64,000 nucleotides of DNA from Patella vulgata. Taxonomy: Eukaryota; Mollusca; Gastropoda; Patellidae. Position 1 is the stretch's first letter. Each line of letters begins with the position of its first letter. Positions 42,756 through 54,094 of this stretch are shown here, piece after piece. Location: positions 81,284,702-81,348,701 of the forward strand of contig NC_065881.2 of the NCBI RefSeq assembly GCF_932274485.2, in the 5' to 3' direction. A program made the position numbers and the translations under genes. Below the pieces are notes generated by a model. It had not been told where the DNA came from and ran no database searches. It saw only the letters and a list, made by a program, of their open reading frames with translations.

Positions 42756-45700
42756 ATGGCAGAGTATCTTCGTAAACCAGGGCCACTGAAGTTCACAGGT
42801 AACGTGGCAGAAAATTGGCGAATTTTTGAACTGGAATTTAACATATTTATTGAAGCAGCTCATGCTGATAAATCTGAAAAAGAAAAAGCTTTTACCTTTC
42901 TGAATTTAGCGGGGCGTGAAGCAATTGAGCGCGAACGATCGTTTGTGTATGGAAGGGATGAATCACGAGAAAATCTCGACAACTTGAAAACAAAATTTGC
43001 TGCTATTTGCAATCCAATGCGAAATCTTACAGTAGACAGACATGCATTTAATTCCAGAGTTCAATTACCAAATGAATCTATACAGACTTTCGTTTCTGAT
43101 TTGCGCAACAAAGCATCTGTTTGCCAAATGAGAGATTTAAAAGATGACTTAATAAAAGATCAAATTGTGTTTGGAATTCGAGAAAACAGCGTCAGAAGAT
43201 TACTACTTCGCGAGCCGGATCTCACCTTAACCAGAGCCTTGGAAGTATGCCAGATCCACGAAACTTCTGAACGTGCACTTGTTGATCTTAGCCAACCAAT
43301 ACCAAACAGACCCACTGTCCGTGATGAAAATTCATTTTCCACAGAAATAGATGCTATCCAAGTACCCAACAGAAATCTTATGCCTAAACAAGGTCGTGGA
43401 AATCCACCTAGTTATAATTCGCGTTTCCAAACACAGATGCAACCTTATTTTCGACCGAGTTATAATCCACATTTTCTGGGCCCTCAAAACTATCAAGCAC
43501 GTGGGTTGCGTCCTTGGGAAAACACTCGCTTTATTGGTTCCAGACCCCCGTTTAGCCATCAACGTCCATGTAATAACTGTGGATGTAGTCATCCACCAAG
43601 ACGTTGTCCAGCATTTGGCAGATTTTGCGCATCCTGTGGCAGACCTAATCACACTGAAGACGTATGCAGATCCAGTGCAAACAGACGTTTTGACAATCAT
43701 ACTTACAGGCAACCTGTCCATGACATCAGTCTTCAATATGACTATTCGAACACAGAATCTCCTCAAAATGATATTACCCAATTCAAGATAGAATCATTGG
43801 ATGTTTTCGGTCTGTCACCAGACAATCCCTCTGAATTATTTGTACAATTTACCATTCACAACAAGAACACCAGATTAAAACTAGACACCGGTGCTAAATG
43901 CAATGTGTTACCGTTTTCATTGGTACAAACAATAAGGGACAATCGCCTCATCAACACTACAAATGTGGTCAGACTCATATCATATAGTGGGGATGCCATT
44001 CAAACAATAGGATGTATCCAATTACCATGTTTTCACAAAGGATCTTTGTATGAAATCTCATTCTATGTTGTCAACGAGCAAGTTACCCCTGTTTTGGGTT
44101 TACAAGATTGTTTAGCGCTAGGATTAATCTCTATTAATATCGACACTGTAAAGCACGATACCACACTCCCAAGAGCGCAGATACCACCCATCGGGGAAAT
44201 AACTGAAGAGTATGTACTACAACAGTATAAAGATTTACTTGATGGAGACCTGGGGTGTCTTCCAATCTCGTATAACCTGGATCTTGACAGAAACGTTTGC
44301 CCAATAATCCGTCCACCACGACGTATTCCAGTGGCCCTACAAGACCCCGTTAAGAGCGAATTGGACAGAATGGTTACTATCGGGGTAATTTCACCAGTGA
44401 CTCAGCCAACCGAATGGGTATCAAATTTGGTTGCAGTAAAGAAGAAAAACACAAATGATATCCGTTTGTGTATAGACCCTTGTGATTTAAATAAAGCCAT
44501 TAAGCGTCAGCACTATCCTCTCAGAACTATAGAAGAAATTGTGGCCCGCATACCTAATGCTAAAATATTTACGCTTATTGACGCGTCTAATGCTTTCTGG
44601 CAGATTCCACTAACGGAACAGTCGTCCTTTAAAACCACGTTTATCTGTCCATATGGACGATATCGTTTCTTACGCATGCCCTATGGTATAAGGAGCGCAA
44701 GTGAAGTATTTCAGAAAACAATGGATCAGCTGTTTAGTGGTTATCCCTGTGAAATTATCATAGATGATATTCTAATTTGGGGTACGTCCAACACCGATCA
44801 TGATACCAAGCTCATAAAAGTTCTTGAGAGAGCCCGTGAAATCAACCTTAAATTAAAACTCAAAAAGTTCCAGTTTAAATCGTCAAACATAAGTTATATC
44901 GGCCACAGACTCACGTGTGACGGCGTTAAACCAGACCCGGATAAAGTGAAATGTATCACTGAAATACCTGTACCAGACAATATTAAGGCTCTACAGCGAT
45001 TTCTTGGTATGGTTACCTACCTAGCAAAGTTCATACCCCATCTTAGTGACCAAGCTGCTCCGCTTCGTGTCCTCCTTCAAAAAGATGTTACTTGGCACTG
45101 GGATACGCATCATCAGGTTGCATTTGATAAACTCAAATATGCTATCAGCAGTCCGCCTGTTCTGAAATACTTTGATGTCAATAAGCCAGTAACTCTCACG
45201 TGTGATAGCTCACAAACCGGTCTTGGTGCTGCATGTTTACAAAATGGCCTACCAGTTGCATATGCCTCGCGAGCCCTAACACCGACTCAAGAGGGCTACG
45301 CTCAAATTGAAAAAGAGCTCCTTGCAATCGTCTTTGCATGCAAGAAATTTCATGACTACATCTTTGGCAAAACTGTAGATGTAGAAACTGACCATAAACC
45401 ACTAGAAACAATCTTTAAGCGTCCTCTATTAGCCACTCCAATGCGTTTGCAAAAAATGCTTCTTCAATTACAGCGATACGATTTGAATATTCACTACAAA
45501 AAGGGAATCGAACTTCACATAGCTGACACATTATCCCGTGCCTATATACATGATAACACCCCACTGTTAGAAGAGAATTATGATGTTATGTGTCTTATAC
45601 CCATTACAACTCCAAAGTATGAAGAATTAAGAAACGCTTCGTTAAATGACCACACGTGTCAGAGACTACGACAATACATTCTCTATGGATGGCCCGAATA

Positions 45701-46961
45701 CGAGAAGGATGTCGAGCCAACTGTTAAAAAATTTTACGCCTTCAGAGACCTATTAACAATTCATGATAACATTATTTACAAAGGCGAAAAAGTTGTAGTT
45801 CCCCATGTTCTACAACACCATTATGTTGAACAAGTACACAAGGGACACATTGGAGTTGAAGCTACAAAACTTCGTGCACGTGATTTATTTTATTGGAACA
45901 ACATGAACCATGACATTGAAACCTATGTATCACAATGTTCAACATGTAATCATTTTAAGCCCCACCAAAGCAAAGAACCGATGATCTCCCAACCAATTCC
46001 AGACCGACCTTGGAGCATTCTCGGATCGGATTTGTTTACATGGAATGGAGTCAATTACTTAGTTCTTGTTGACTCGTATTCTGGCTGGATTGAGATGCAG
46101 TATCTTCAAGAAACCACTTCGCAGGCTGTAATTAACAAACTCAAGTCGCATTTTGCCAGATTTGGTGTTCCGGACATCTTTTACAGTGATAACGGGCCTC
46201 AATATTCCTGTCGAGACTTTGCCATCTTTTCCAAACAATGGAACTTTACACACAAAACATCCAGTCCCGGTTATCCCCAAAGCAATGGTCTTGCTGAACG
46301 CGCGGTAAGAACTTGCAAGAATATACTTGACAAGTGTCAACATGACGGATCCGATCCATATATAGCCTTGTTGAATTATCGAAACACCAATCGAGATAGC
46401 ATTTTAGGATCTCCGGCACAGCGTATCTTTGGACGACGAACTAAGCCCACAATGCCAATATCTTCATCGTTATTATCTCAAGCCAGCATCGACCACCGAA
46501 TTGTCTATAATCGACTTTCCAATCTACGCGCTCAACAAAAGTCAACTTATGACAAAAACAGTAGACCTCTTCCAGAATTGCAGCCAGGTAATACCGTCCG
46601 GATTCAGACTGACAAGGGATACAACAAAGTTGGTACTGTCACGTCAGTTACCAATACGCCTAGGTCATACTTTGTCAACTATCAAGGTCGCACTCTCCGA
46701 AGAAACCGGCGTCATTTACTCCATGTCCCAAAAGAGTGTGTCCATCAATACGAGGAAATAGCACCCTGGATACCTGTTCGTTTTCCACCGGGAAATGTAA
46801 TCATTCCCCGAACCGAACCTAATAATCAACAGCTTCGCAATCCCGGTACAGACCTCACTAATAACGAGGAGAGGAGTATACAACCACCACAGTTTCAAAA
46901 CCAGTATTATGTAACAAAGAGTGGACGAGTTTCTAGACCGACTCCAAGATACCAAAACTAA
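42756..46961 (+). CDS. Gag-pol polyprotein of the gypsy element
   Basis: 1,401 residues in one frame. Parts in order: gag with a cysteine-rich zinc-knuckle region (about 270-310), retroviral-type aspartic protease (LDTG near 375), reverse transcriptase (about 540-760, IDDI at the active site), RNase H (about 790-920), and integrase with an HHCC zinc-binding part and DDE core (about 1000-1250), then a C-terminal basic tail. Order PR-RT-RH-IN places it in Metaviridae. There is no envelope-like frame. Confidence 0.95.
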   Translation: MAEYLRKPGPLKFTGNVAENWRIFELEFNIFIEAAHADKSEKEKAFTFLNLAGREAIERERSFVYGRDESRENLDNLKTKFAAICNPMRNLTVDRHAFNSRVQLPNESIQTFVSDLRNKASVCQMRDLKDDLIKDQIVFGIRENSVRRLLLREPDLTLTRALEVCQIHETSERALVDLSQPIPNRPTVRDENSFSTEIDAIQVPNRNLMPKQGRGNPPSYNSRFQTQMQPYFRPSYNPHFLGPQNYQARGLRPWENTRFIGSRPPFSHQRPCNNCGCSHPPRRCPAFGRFCASCGRPNHTEDVCRSSANRRFDNHTYRQPVHDISLQYDYSNTESPQNDITQFKIESLDVFGLSPDNPSELFVQFTIHNKNTRLKLDTGAKCNVLPFSLVQTIRDNRLINTTNVVRLISYSGDAIQTIGCIQLPCFHKGSLYEISFYVVNEQVTPVLGLQDCLALGLISINIDTVKHDTTLPRAQIPPIGEITEEYVLQQYKDLLDGDLGCLPISYNLDLDRNVCPIIRPPRRIPVALQDPVKSELDRMVTIGVISPVTQPTEWVSNLVAVKKKNTNDIRLCIDPCDLNKAIKRQHYPLRTIEEIVARIPNAKIFTLIDASNAFWQIPLTEQSSFKTTFICPYGRYRFLRMPYGIRSASEVFQKTMDQLFSGYPCEIIIDDILIWGTSNTDHDTKLIKVLERAREINLKLKLKKFQFKSSNISYIGHRLTCDGVKPDPDKVKCITEIPVPDNIKALQRFLGMVTYLAKFIPHLSDQAAPLRVLLQKDVTWHWDTHHQVAFDKLKYAISSPPVLKYFDVNKPVTLTCDSSQTGLGAACLQNGLPVAYASRALTPTQEGYAQIEKELLAIVFACKKFHDYIFGKTVDVETDHKPLETIFKRPLLATPMRLQKMLLQLQRYDLNIHYKKGIELHIADTLSRAYIHDNTPLLEENYDVMCLIPITTPKYEELRNASLNDHTCQRLRQYILYGWPEYEKDVEPTVKKFYAFRDLLTIHDNIIYKGEKVVVPHVLQHHYVEQVHKGHIGVEATKLRARDLFYWNNMNHDIETYVSQCSTCNHFKPHQSKEPMISQPIPDRPWSILGSDLFTWNGVNYLVLVDSYSGWIEMQYLQETTSQAVINKLKSHFARFGVPDIFYSDNGPQYSCRDFAIFSKQWNFTHKTSSPGYPQSNGLAERAVRTCKNILDKCQHDGSDPYIALLNYRNTNRDSILGSPAQRIFGRRTKPTMPISSSLLSQASIDHRIVYNRLSNLRAQQKSTYDKNSRPLPELQPGNTVRIQTDKGYNKVGTVTSVTNTPRSYFVNYQGRTLRRNRRHLLHVPKECVHQYEEIAPWIPVRFPPGNVIIPRTEPNNQQLRNPGTDLTNNEERSIQPPQFQNQYYVTKSGRVSRPTPRYQN

Positions 46962-47085
46962 CTTTTTGAATATATTTACTTGTGATTATTCAGTTAATAA
47001 TGCAAGAAGCATTAATTGTTAATTTAAGTTTAAGTAATTATATAATTTGTGAAATCTCCATAATTTCGTTCTAGAAAAGGGGGGA

Positions 47086-47283
47086 TGTAGCTAGGTATAA
47101 AGTAATACTGTCCATTGATAAATGTACTTATCTCCCTTTAACCACTAGATTAATTGAAGCGGCCTCGTTCTCATTCTCTATCGAGAAGACTTGTTTTTCC
47201 GCCATTTTATGTTATGCTGATATATCTGTGTCTAGATAAAGTATGTCAAATACTTAAAATGTGTTATTTATGATCAAGTAACA
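47086..47283 (+). repeat. 3' LTR of the gypsy element
   Basis: 198 bp, matching the 5' LTR base for base by eye. Confidence 0.95.
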
Positions 47284-47500
47284 TATACCTCGTGTTCTGG
47301 TTGATGTGAGGGATTAGCGAATGGAACGGTCTATTACGACGAGTTTTGGCATGTAGTGCACGGAACTGCGGGTAAGCCATTCCAAACATCGACGCTGATT
47401 GGTTAATCAATGTCTGACTTCATAGGTCAAAAGCCGCGCGTTAGACCAATGACGTGACCTTCCACAACAGATCTTCATGTAGTGTAGGCCAGTAAAACTA
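47284..47500 (-). repeat. Dispersed repeat R3, copy split by the gypsy insertion
   Basis: The minus strand matches 31590-31830. The remaining end of R3 lies left of the gypsy element at about 42460-42487. Confidence 0.65.
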
Positions 47501-47831
47501 AAACGTAGCGTAGTAGTTATGTGTATTTAGTATGTGTTAATGTAAATTTCCAGTTTCTGGGATTTGTCAAAGTGACCTCTGATTATCCCAGATATAAGCC
47601 AAAATGACGATAGAGACCATGTATAGATCCGCCTCGGGGATCTTGATGATTCAAAACTGACAGATGATCCTTGCATCGGTATAATCCGACGTGGTAATAA
47701 TCCACAACAGTAATCCTAAACTTGGATTACAGCAGATAGAGATCAAGTCTCTCAAAACAGCAAAATGTAAAACAGATAATTTCTCTCAAAACAGCACAAT
47801 AAATGGAACAGCACGAAATGTCAATAAATCG

Positions 47832-48098
47832 AGAGAAGAGAGAGAGATGGGGATTAACGTCCACTCGACACAAACTAGGTCATTTTGGGACTCACATATG
47901 GTTTAATTTTATTTCAATAATTCGCTTTCGCGTAGGGGTCTTTAGCAGTGGGAGGAAACCGTAGGACCCGGAGAAAACCCACGAGGTTGGACAGGCGACC
48001 CTACTCCTTGTCACGCACAACCGGGGAATCGAAGTCACGCCAGTTGACTCTGTGACAGACCTTATGATACAGCGCGAACCATTCGGGCATCCAACCCA
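47832..48098 (-). mobile_element. SINE-A, near full length
   Basis: Tail at 47832, core GGACCCGGAGAAAACCCACG, head at 48098. A few bases are missing in the A-box region (GCGCGAACCATTCGGGCATC). Confidence 0.85.
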
Positions 48099-48562
48099 CC
48101 TTGTTGACGTGAACATCGAAGTTTTCTCTTGTTATCTTAGTTATAGGTCAGAAGCTCGGCCCGAGTTTTCTTCCACCCATCGGTCTTGTAACTAAAACTA
48201 TTTTTAAAAATTCAATAAAGTATAAGGCTATCCAAGTTGCGGAAACAAACGCATACGTCCGAAAAACCTGCAAAAGAGATATCCAAATTATTTTCTTAAT
48301 TTAGGATTTTATTTTTTCGCGGATTCAGCGATGACAACAAGCAAATAACTGCTGATCGATATATCAGCCAAAGAAATCGTTGCAATTTGCTGTGATCTTT
48401 GAAAGTAAACAAAACGTCGTCAAGTTATCCAACATACAGAAACTGGATTCGTCTTTTTAATTGTGTCAGGCACAGCGTTCTGTCGGACATACCATAAATA
48501 TTCGAAACCGATAAACTCAGCATTAACAAGGCGATGGATCTGTTCACCACATAAACTATATA

Positions 48563-48784
48563 TATAGAAAGAAATGGGGTGTAACGTCCACTCGACACAA
48601 ACTAGGTCATCTCGGGATTAGCAGTTGGAGGAAACCGGAGGACCCGGAGAAAACCTACAGGATTGGACAGGCGACTCTATTCCTTGTAACCACAAACCAG
48701 GGAATCGAAACCACGCCAGTTGACTCAATGATAGACCTTATGATACAGCGCGCACGTGCTAACCATTCGGCCATCCAACCCCCC
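48563..48784 (-). mobile_element. SINE-A with internal deletion and 14-bp target duplication
   Basis: ACATAAACTATATA is repeated at 48549-48562 and 48785-48798. The copy lacks the roughly 55 bp that normally lie between the CGGGACTAACA word and the GCAGTGGGAGG word. Confidence 0.9.
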
Positions 48785-48981
48785 ACATAAACTATATAAA
48801 TAGTATAGTAATAAATATATATCTGACTCTTTCAGAAATAGTATATTGTTTAATTACACTCGGCAAACCTCGAACGATTCCGGTACCCTACATCTAGTTA
48901 GGTTCGTATTATCGTATTATACTTCCATTATAGATAATTCAAAATTAATATGTTAAAAATGTCATTCAAACTACTTTATTC

Positions 48982-49386
48982 TAAAAATACATCATGCAAG
49001 AGCTAAATCTGCCTATTGCAGGTCTTTCTTTAGGGCCTGAAATGTTATCTGTATTATTAATTAGACATTAATTAACTTATCCAGATCATAATCAACTCTC
49101 AATGTAATCGCTAGCCTGCGATATTTACTGGATTAAGATCCGATCTGCTGCTCAACTTTCATTCATGATCAAATCATGAAATGGATAATCGGGACTATGT
49201 TTTTTATCGTACCGACTTTAGTAATGATAATCAAGGCTAGGCCGAAAATTCAATCGCTAAATTCTCGGTTCAAAGTGGAGCAATTTGAAACTTTCAGCAT
49301 ATTCCCTTTACATTATCTAGTTTTTAATTATTATAGTGAAAACTGTCAGCTCGGTAGTTATCTAATCTTCCATAATGCCCCTTTAA
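48982..49386. mobile_element. TTAA MITE, about 405 bp
   Basis: The left end AAAAATACATCATGCAAGAG and the right end CATAATGCCCCTTTAA match the 26844 element, with shared interior (GCAAGAGCTAAATCTGC, GGTCTTTCTTTAGGGCC). The left TTAA has decayed. Confidence 0.65.
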
Positions 49387-49844
49387 CATTTTAATTAACA
49401 AAGCCCAGCTTAACCAGAGCGGGTCTCTGGGACTGACTAGAATCTCGAGGCCCCTAACGCGACGAAAAGATTATTTCATATCCTTTTGAATGGCACGCAT
49501 GCGTAACACGCAATTAAACGGTCTGTAATACAAGAATACTTACATAATATCTGATCACATACGAAATCTATTCAGTTCCGAATGGCATACAGCTGTTATA
49601 ACAAGTGAAATCACCGGATTGAGTTGTTGCGGAGTTCAGAACAAGTTGCGTCTTTGTTTACGACTTCTGAGCCTAGACCGATCACTGATTGAAGCTTCAC
49701 AGAGAAAGTTGAGGGATAGCTCAGTATCCCACCTCGCACCGCTAGATCGATTACCGCGAAACTTTCATCTGGAATTTGAATTTTTTCTCTTTTTGCCATT
49801 AACCGCCCAGCCCCCTACCTGCTCAGCTACATAATTTTTTTTGT
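49387..49844. other. Gene-free stretch
   Basis: No gene or clear repeat was recognised; short open frames only. Confidence 0.35.
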
Positions 49845-50075
49845 AAATCAGTACTTTTTATGAGAAAAGTTTCTCGGCAGTGTGTTTTATCCTTTATCGT
49901 CAGATGTGGGACAGGGTGGGCACTCAAGGCACGAGATAATGATATAGACATTATGTGATATCACAATTAATGCTTTGCATCCATGAAATTGAATCACAAT
50001 GTCATTGTATTAATTCATAATAAAAATTGACATCAAACGTGGTGTTGAATTTCTCTGTTTAAAAAGATCAATGTG
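49845..50075 (-). repeat. Dispersed repeat R1, partial copy
   Basis: ATCACAATTAATGCTTTGCA, TGAAATTGAATCACA, TAATAAAAATTGACA and GTGTTGAATTTCTCT match the outer part of the 36246-36992 copy, same orientation. Confidence 0.7.
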
Positions 50076-51210
50076 TATGTATATACGCCAAAATGACCAT
50101 AGAGACCATGCGGGGGGGGGGGGGATACATTGTCTCAGAAACCTGGCAAACTCTCTCCTGCAAAAATTCCTGGATCCGCCCCTGCTAAGCTTGGCTTTCA
50201 CTATTAACCACAGGATATCAGAAACCCACTTGCATCACCTTTAAACAAATAACATTGAAGCCACAATTTATAAGCATTATTTATTTAAAAAACATCAATT
50301 TCATTAGGATAAAATATTGTTGCATACATGATCTAAAAGCTTTATTTATTTATTTATTTATTTATTTAAAAAAACATCAATTTTATTAGAATAACACATT
50401 CTTACCTACATGATCAATCAAACTCTGTATTTATTTAACAAACTGATTATAATTAAAATATATAAACAAATAATATATATTCGGTCTACCATTTTTAAAA
50501 TAAATTGGTTTCATTTTCAAATACTTTTCGCAGGCTAAACAATAAATTAAAGAATACAATATACAGTGCCAGATACTTTTCGGTTGTCAAAATGGCTAAA
50601 TAAATGAAATGGTCTACTTTCTACTCCCACCGGACTAATGACAATGGTGGCTAATGTTCTACTTTCTACTCCCACCGGACTAATGACAATGGTGGCTAAA
50701 TAAAAGATGAGGGATAAATTATATGGTGTCACTAAAATGTATATATGAAGTTAAATTCCATTTAACATATTATTTACAAGTGGTAATGTTAATTAAAATG
50801 ATCAATTATAATACTTGTATATATTGGTTATAAAATGTTGTCAAATTTAATATGTTAGGTATGACTATCTTTCCTTCAAATCATGACATCCATGCCATAC
50901 GAAACATAAAATACCATTTGCCTTATCAAGAAAATTGTGCTCTATCATTGGTTACTATGAAGGATGAGCAGCTTTATATCAAAATTTTTGAATAACCCGG
51001 ATGTGACTAATAGACAAATGATTACAAATCAGAAATGAATATTTCTGGTGACCTGCAAAGATTTCAAAACCTCTAATGTCTCTTTTGCATTGAAAGCCCT
51101 GGTAGGTAAGACAATTTAAAAAATCAAATATCAATATCAACACAAAAGATAGGTTGCCATCAGCTGAAACATACATGTGCCCCCCCCCTCTCAGCAGCCA
51201 TACAAGGGGA
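50076..51210. other. Gene-free stretch with small repeats
   Basis: It contains a G-run (about 50112), three diverged units of a TTATTTAAA...ACATCAATTT repeat (50275-50440) with a (TTTA)n microsatellite at 50341-50367, and a 45-bp tandem pair (50613-50657 and 50658-50702, TCTACTTTCTACTCCCACCG). No gene was recognised. Confidence 0.5.
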
Positions 51211-51211
51211 G

Positions 51212-51254
51212 AGAGAAATGGGGTTTAACGTCCACTCGACACAAACTAGGTCAT
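51212..51254 (-). mobile_element. SINE-A 3'-end fragment
   Basis: AGAAATGGGGTTTAACGTCC then ACTCGACACAAACTAGGTCA; the match stops where gypsy-like sequence begins. Confidence 0.7.
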
Positions 51255-53341
51255 GTTCTGTTCTGGCCTTGGCTCGTGAAAGATTCTACTGGCCGAGAAT
51301 GGGTGATGACATATCTGAACACATAAATGTTCTTGTTTAAAGGATAAGAAACCCAACCACCATACCAGATCTCCACTCAAGCACATTGTGGTCACAGCAC
51401 CATTCCAACTAGTCTCGATAGATTTCCTTCATCTTGAGCAAAGCAGTGGTGGATATGAGTACATCCTAGTCATTCAAGACCATTTTACCAAATTCACACA
51501 ATGTTACGCCAAAACAGCCGCAGAAAAGGTTTTCAATGACTTTATCTTGAGATTTGGTTTGATGGAACGACTACACCACGACCAAGGAAAAGAGTTTGAT
51601 AATGTCATTTTTAAAGAAATCAAGAAGAAATGTGGAATCGCAGGCTCTCGTACATCACCGTAACACCCTATGGGAAATCTTCTGGGAGAAGAATATCCAT
51701 ATCGTAGAGAAACGGATGAATAATGACACTCCTGTCTATATGGTCACACCTGAATCTGGTAATGGTCGAATTAGAGTTTTACACAGAAATTTGTTATTGC
51801 CTTGTGATAGTCTGCCTTTGGAAGATGGAGATCTGGTAAAATTGGTGAAGAAGAAACGCCACACGAATACTGGTAGAAATAAGTTATCTCAGGATAATAT
51901 CGATGTTAATGGTAATGATGGTACATTAGTTAATGGCTTTGACTCAGAAAGTGAAAGTGAGTATGGTTTCACTCCTTTACACTTCCCAAATCAAACATTA
52001 AATACAAATTCACCTGAATTTGTACACAACCATGATGGGCCTCAACATGAAAACAGTCCAATTGTGAACGACACTAATACCACTATTGGTGATGAAATTG
52101 CACAAAGTCCGAGTGAAAATATCAATCTAAACATTTAGATCTCACCTGAACGGAGATCCCGTGCAGGTAGGTTGAGACGCCCACCTACCAGATTGACTTA
52201 CGATGAACTTGGACAAAGTAGCACTGTCCCTGCACCCGTGTCTCTTGTCCCAGTCGTCTGCTCTTCGTATCAACTTTTTAACCGTCCAGTGTTTAATCCA
52301 AACATTACATTGTGTTTTGTGCCAAATTCCATGATGTGCCAAATGAACTGTTTTTAATCTAGTCATTTATATGTACTGTGATATGACACTTAATAGTGAA
52401 TAATGAGAATAGGGCCTAATAGATTACTTTAGATTATTTTCAGATTGTATAGTTTATGATTAGCTACAATTAGACGAGATGAAAGTGATTGCTAGATAAA
52501 TAGAAAAATAGTGTGCCACAAAATGTGATTTCTAATGTGAAAGTTAATGTAGTATGCTAAGCTTATGTGCCGATATAAGCATTATAATTTAAAAGCACAC
52601 ATGTGTAACATTAATGGTGATTCAATCATTATTGAATAAAAGGAAAGTGTGCTAGAGTTCATTCATATTTGTTGGAGAAATAATTGAGCATCAAGTTGAC
52701 ACGCGAAGGGATGACAAGTTATTCTTAGAATTTGGTAGGAAATATGAAGTTGGAACCTGTTCGATAACGAATGCGAAATGGTATTCGGGAAAATAGACAA
52801 TTAAGATGATTACAGCCTGATCAACTGGATTCATTCTCTAATACCTATTTTTATAACTGAAGATGCCAAAATATAGACTCAGCCCTACGAATCATAATGT
52901 GTTTAATAGGACTACTAAAATATTATCTTTTTCCAAACAAAGACTGGAAGTAGTGGCTATGGAAATGTGTTAAATAAATTTTCCTTTATGTTTGTTCAAA
53001 TGTTCAGACGACATTAATTTAGAGGGGTGGGGGTGTAGCCATGTGGAAACTAACTTATATTTTTCCACAATTTATTTTTTTTACAAAAACTATAATGATA
53101 CTGCAAATATTATATCACTTTTTGTTTCGTTTCGGAACATATGTCAGTGGTTACGAAATATCACCGGAAGTTGAAACTGCATGGTTCTCTTCCATTTTGA
53201 CAATAAAATTCGATAACCGCTCACTCTCTGTCTCTAATATTTTCAGGCCTATGACCAGCTAGACCAATTGTGATGTGAGGCCAGGGTCGTGAGTTCCACT
53301 AACCAAGCCATCGAGTCAGCCCAGTCAAGAGCATTAGTCCG
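51255..53341 (+). mobile_element. Broken Ty3/gypsy element, 3' part only
   Basis: It codes for pieces of an integrase (zinc-binding and catalytic-core regions) and a polyprotein C-terminal tail, followed by non-coding sequence, a purine-rich GAGGGGTGGGGG and an LTR-like TGTAGCC start at 53034. It is broken, with several breaks, and only its 3' part remains; much older than the gypsy element at 42488. Its putative LTR is interrupted by the BEL/Pao element, and the remainder may lie at 60560-60616, ending GTGTTACA. Confidence 0.7.
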
Positions 53342-54001
53342 TGTTGATTCTAAATGTCATAAATTTAGTAATATATAATTATACAGTAGGCATAGAAGAG
53401 TTATGTCCCTTTTTTATTTGGTTTAATTTTCCTGGCATGCAACATTTATAATATATGTACAGCATTTAGAGTTATCTTTCTTAAGTCTAGAAAAAAGGTA
53501 CAATGGCTGATAGATATTAAAGAAGTTTGTGTTATATAAGGGCCAAACGTATCTGTAAGCATATATTTTTGTTCTTTTGTCTTCTTTCATGTAAACTGTA
53601 TGTACCAAGATCTATTTTTTCTAAAGCTGAATATAATACATGTAGAAGTAATTATTTAAGGATATCTCGAATCAAGACCGCATGGTGTATTACATTCTGC
53701 ATGTCATGTTTGTCATGATCATTCTTATATTATTATAAGTGGTAAACATTAGGTTTATTTATATTTTTCAGAAATCAAACAGCTCAAGAATTATTAATGT
53801 TATTGTTGTTATTCTCATCAAATACGTAGGCCACAGTGATATTTATGTCCAAGAACTAATAAATGTGCTTTAGTACGGTAATTAATGGTCAAGACGTGTA
53901 GTGTATTTATTTGTGACAATTCTCAATAACAAGTCAAGTTGTTTTTCGTGGGTGTTTGCATTTAGACTCAAACCCTTGTACACAGTCATCTGGCTGTTAC
54001 A
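53342..54001 (+). repeat. 5' LTR of the BEL/Pao element
   Basis: 660 bp, same sequence as the 3' copy. It contains AATAAA near its 3' third (CTAATAAATGTGC). Confidence 0.95.
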
Positions 54002-54094
54002 ATAATTTAGATACGGTCAAGAAAGAAACGAACTTTAATAAGAACTACTGCTATAAATTTTGACGGAAATTTAATCATTCAAGAAACTGTTATT

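Larger units (their letters stand above)
42488..47283 (+). mobile_element. Ty3/gypsy LTR retrotransposon, looks whole
   Basis: 4,796 bp. Two 198-bp LTRs (TGTAGC...AACA) show no difference by eye. TATAC is duplicated at 42483-42487 and 47284-47288. A primer-binding-site-like TGGTGACAGAAG follows the 5' LTR, and a purine-rich AAAAGGGGGGA precedes the 3' LTR. One uninterrupted gag-pol frame lies between. The element looks whole with no break seen, and its identical LTRs point to a very recent insertion. Confidence 0.95.

Noticed and set aside
53527-53718. 63-residue open frame present twice (also at 60085-60276)
   Set aside because: It lies inside the BEL/Pao LTRs and is duplicated only because the LTRs are; no protein features.
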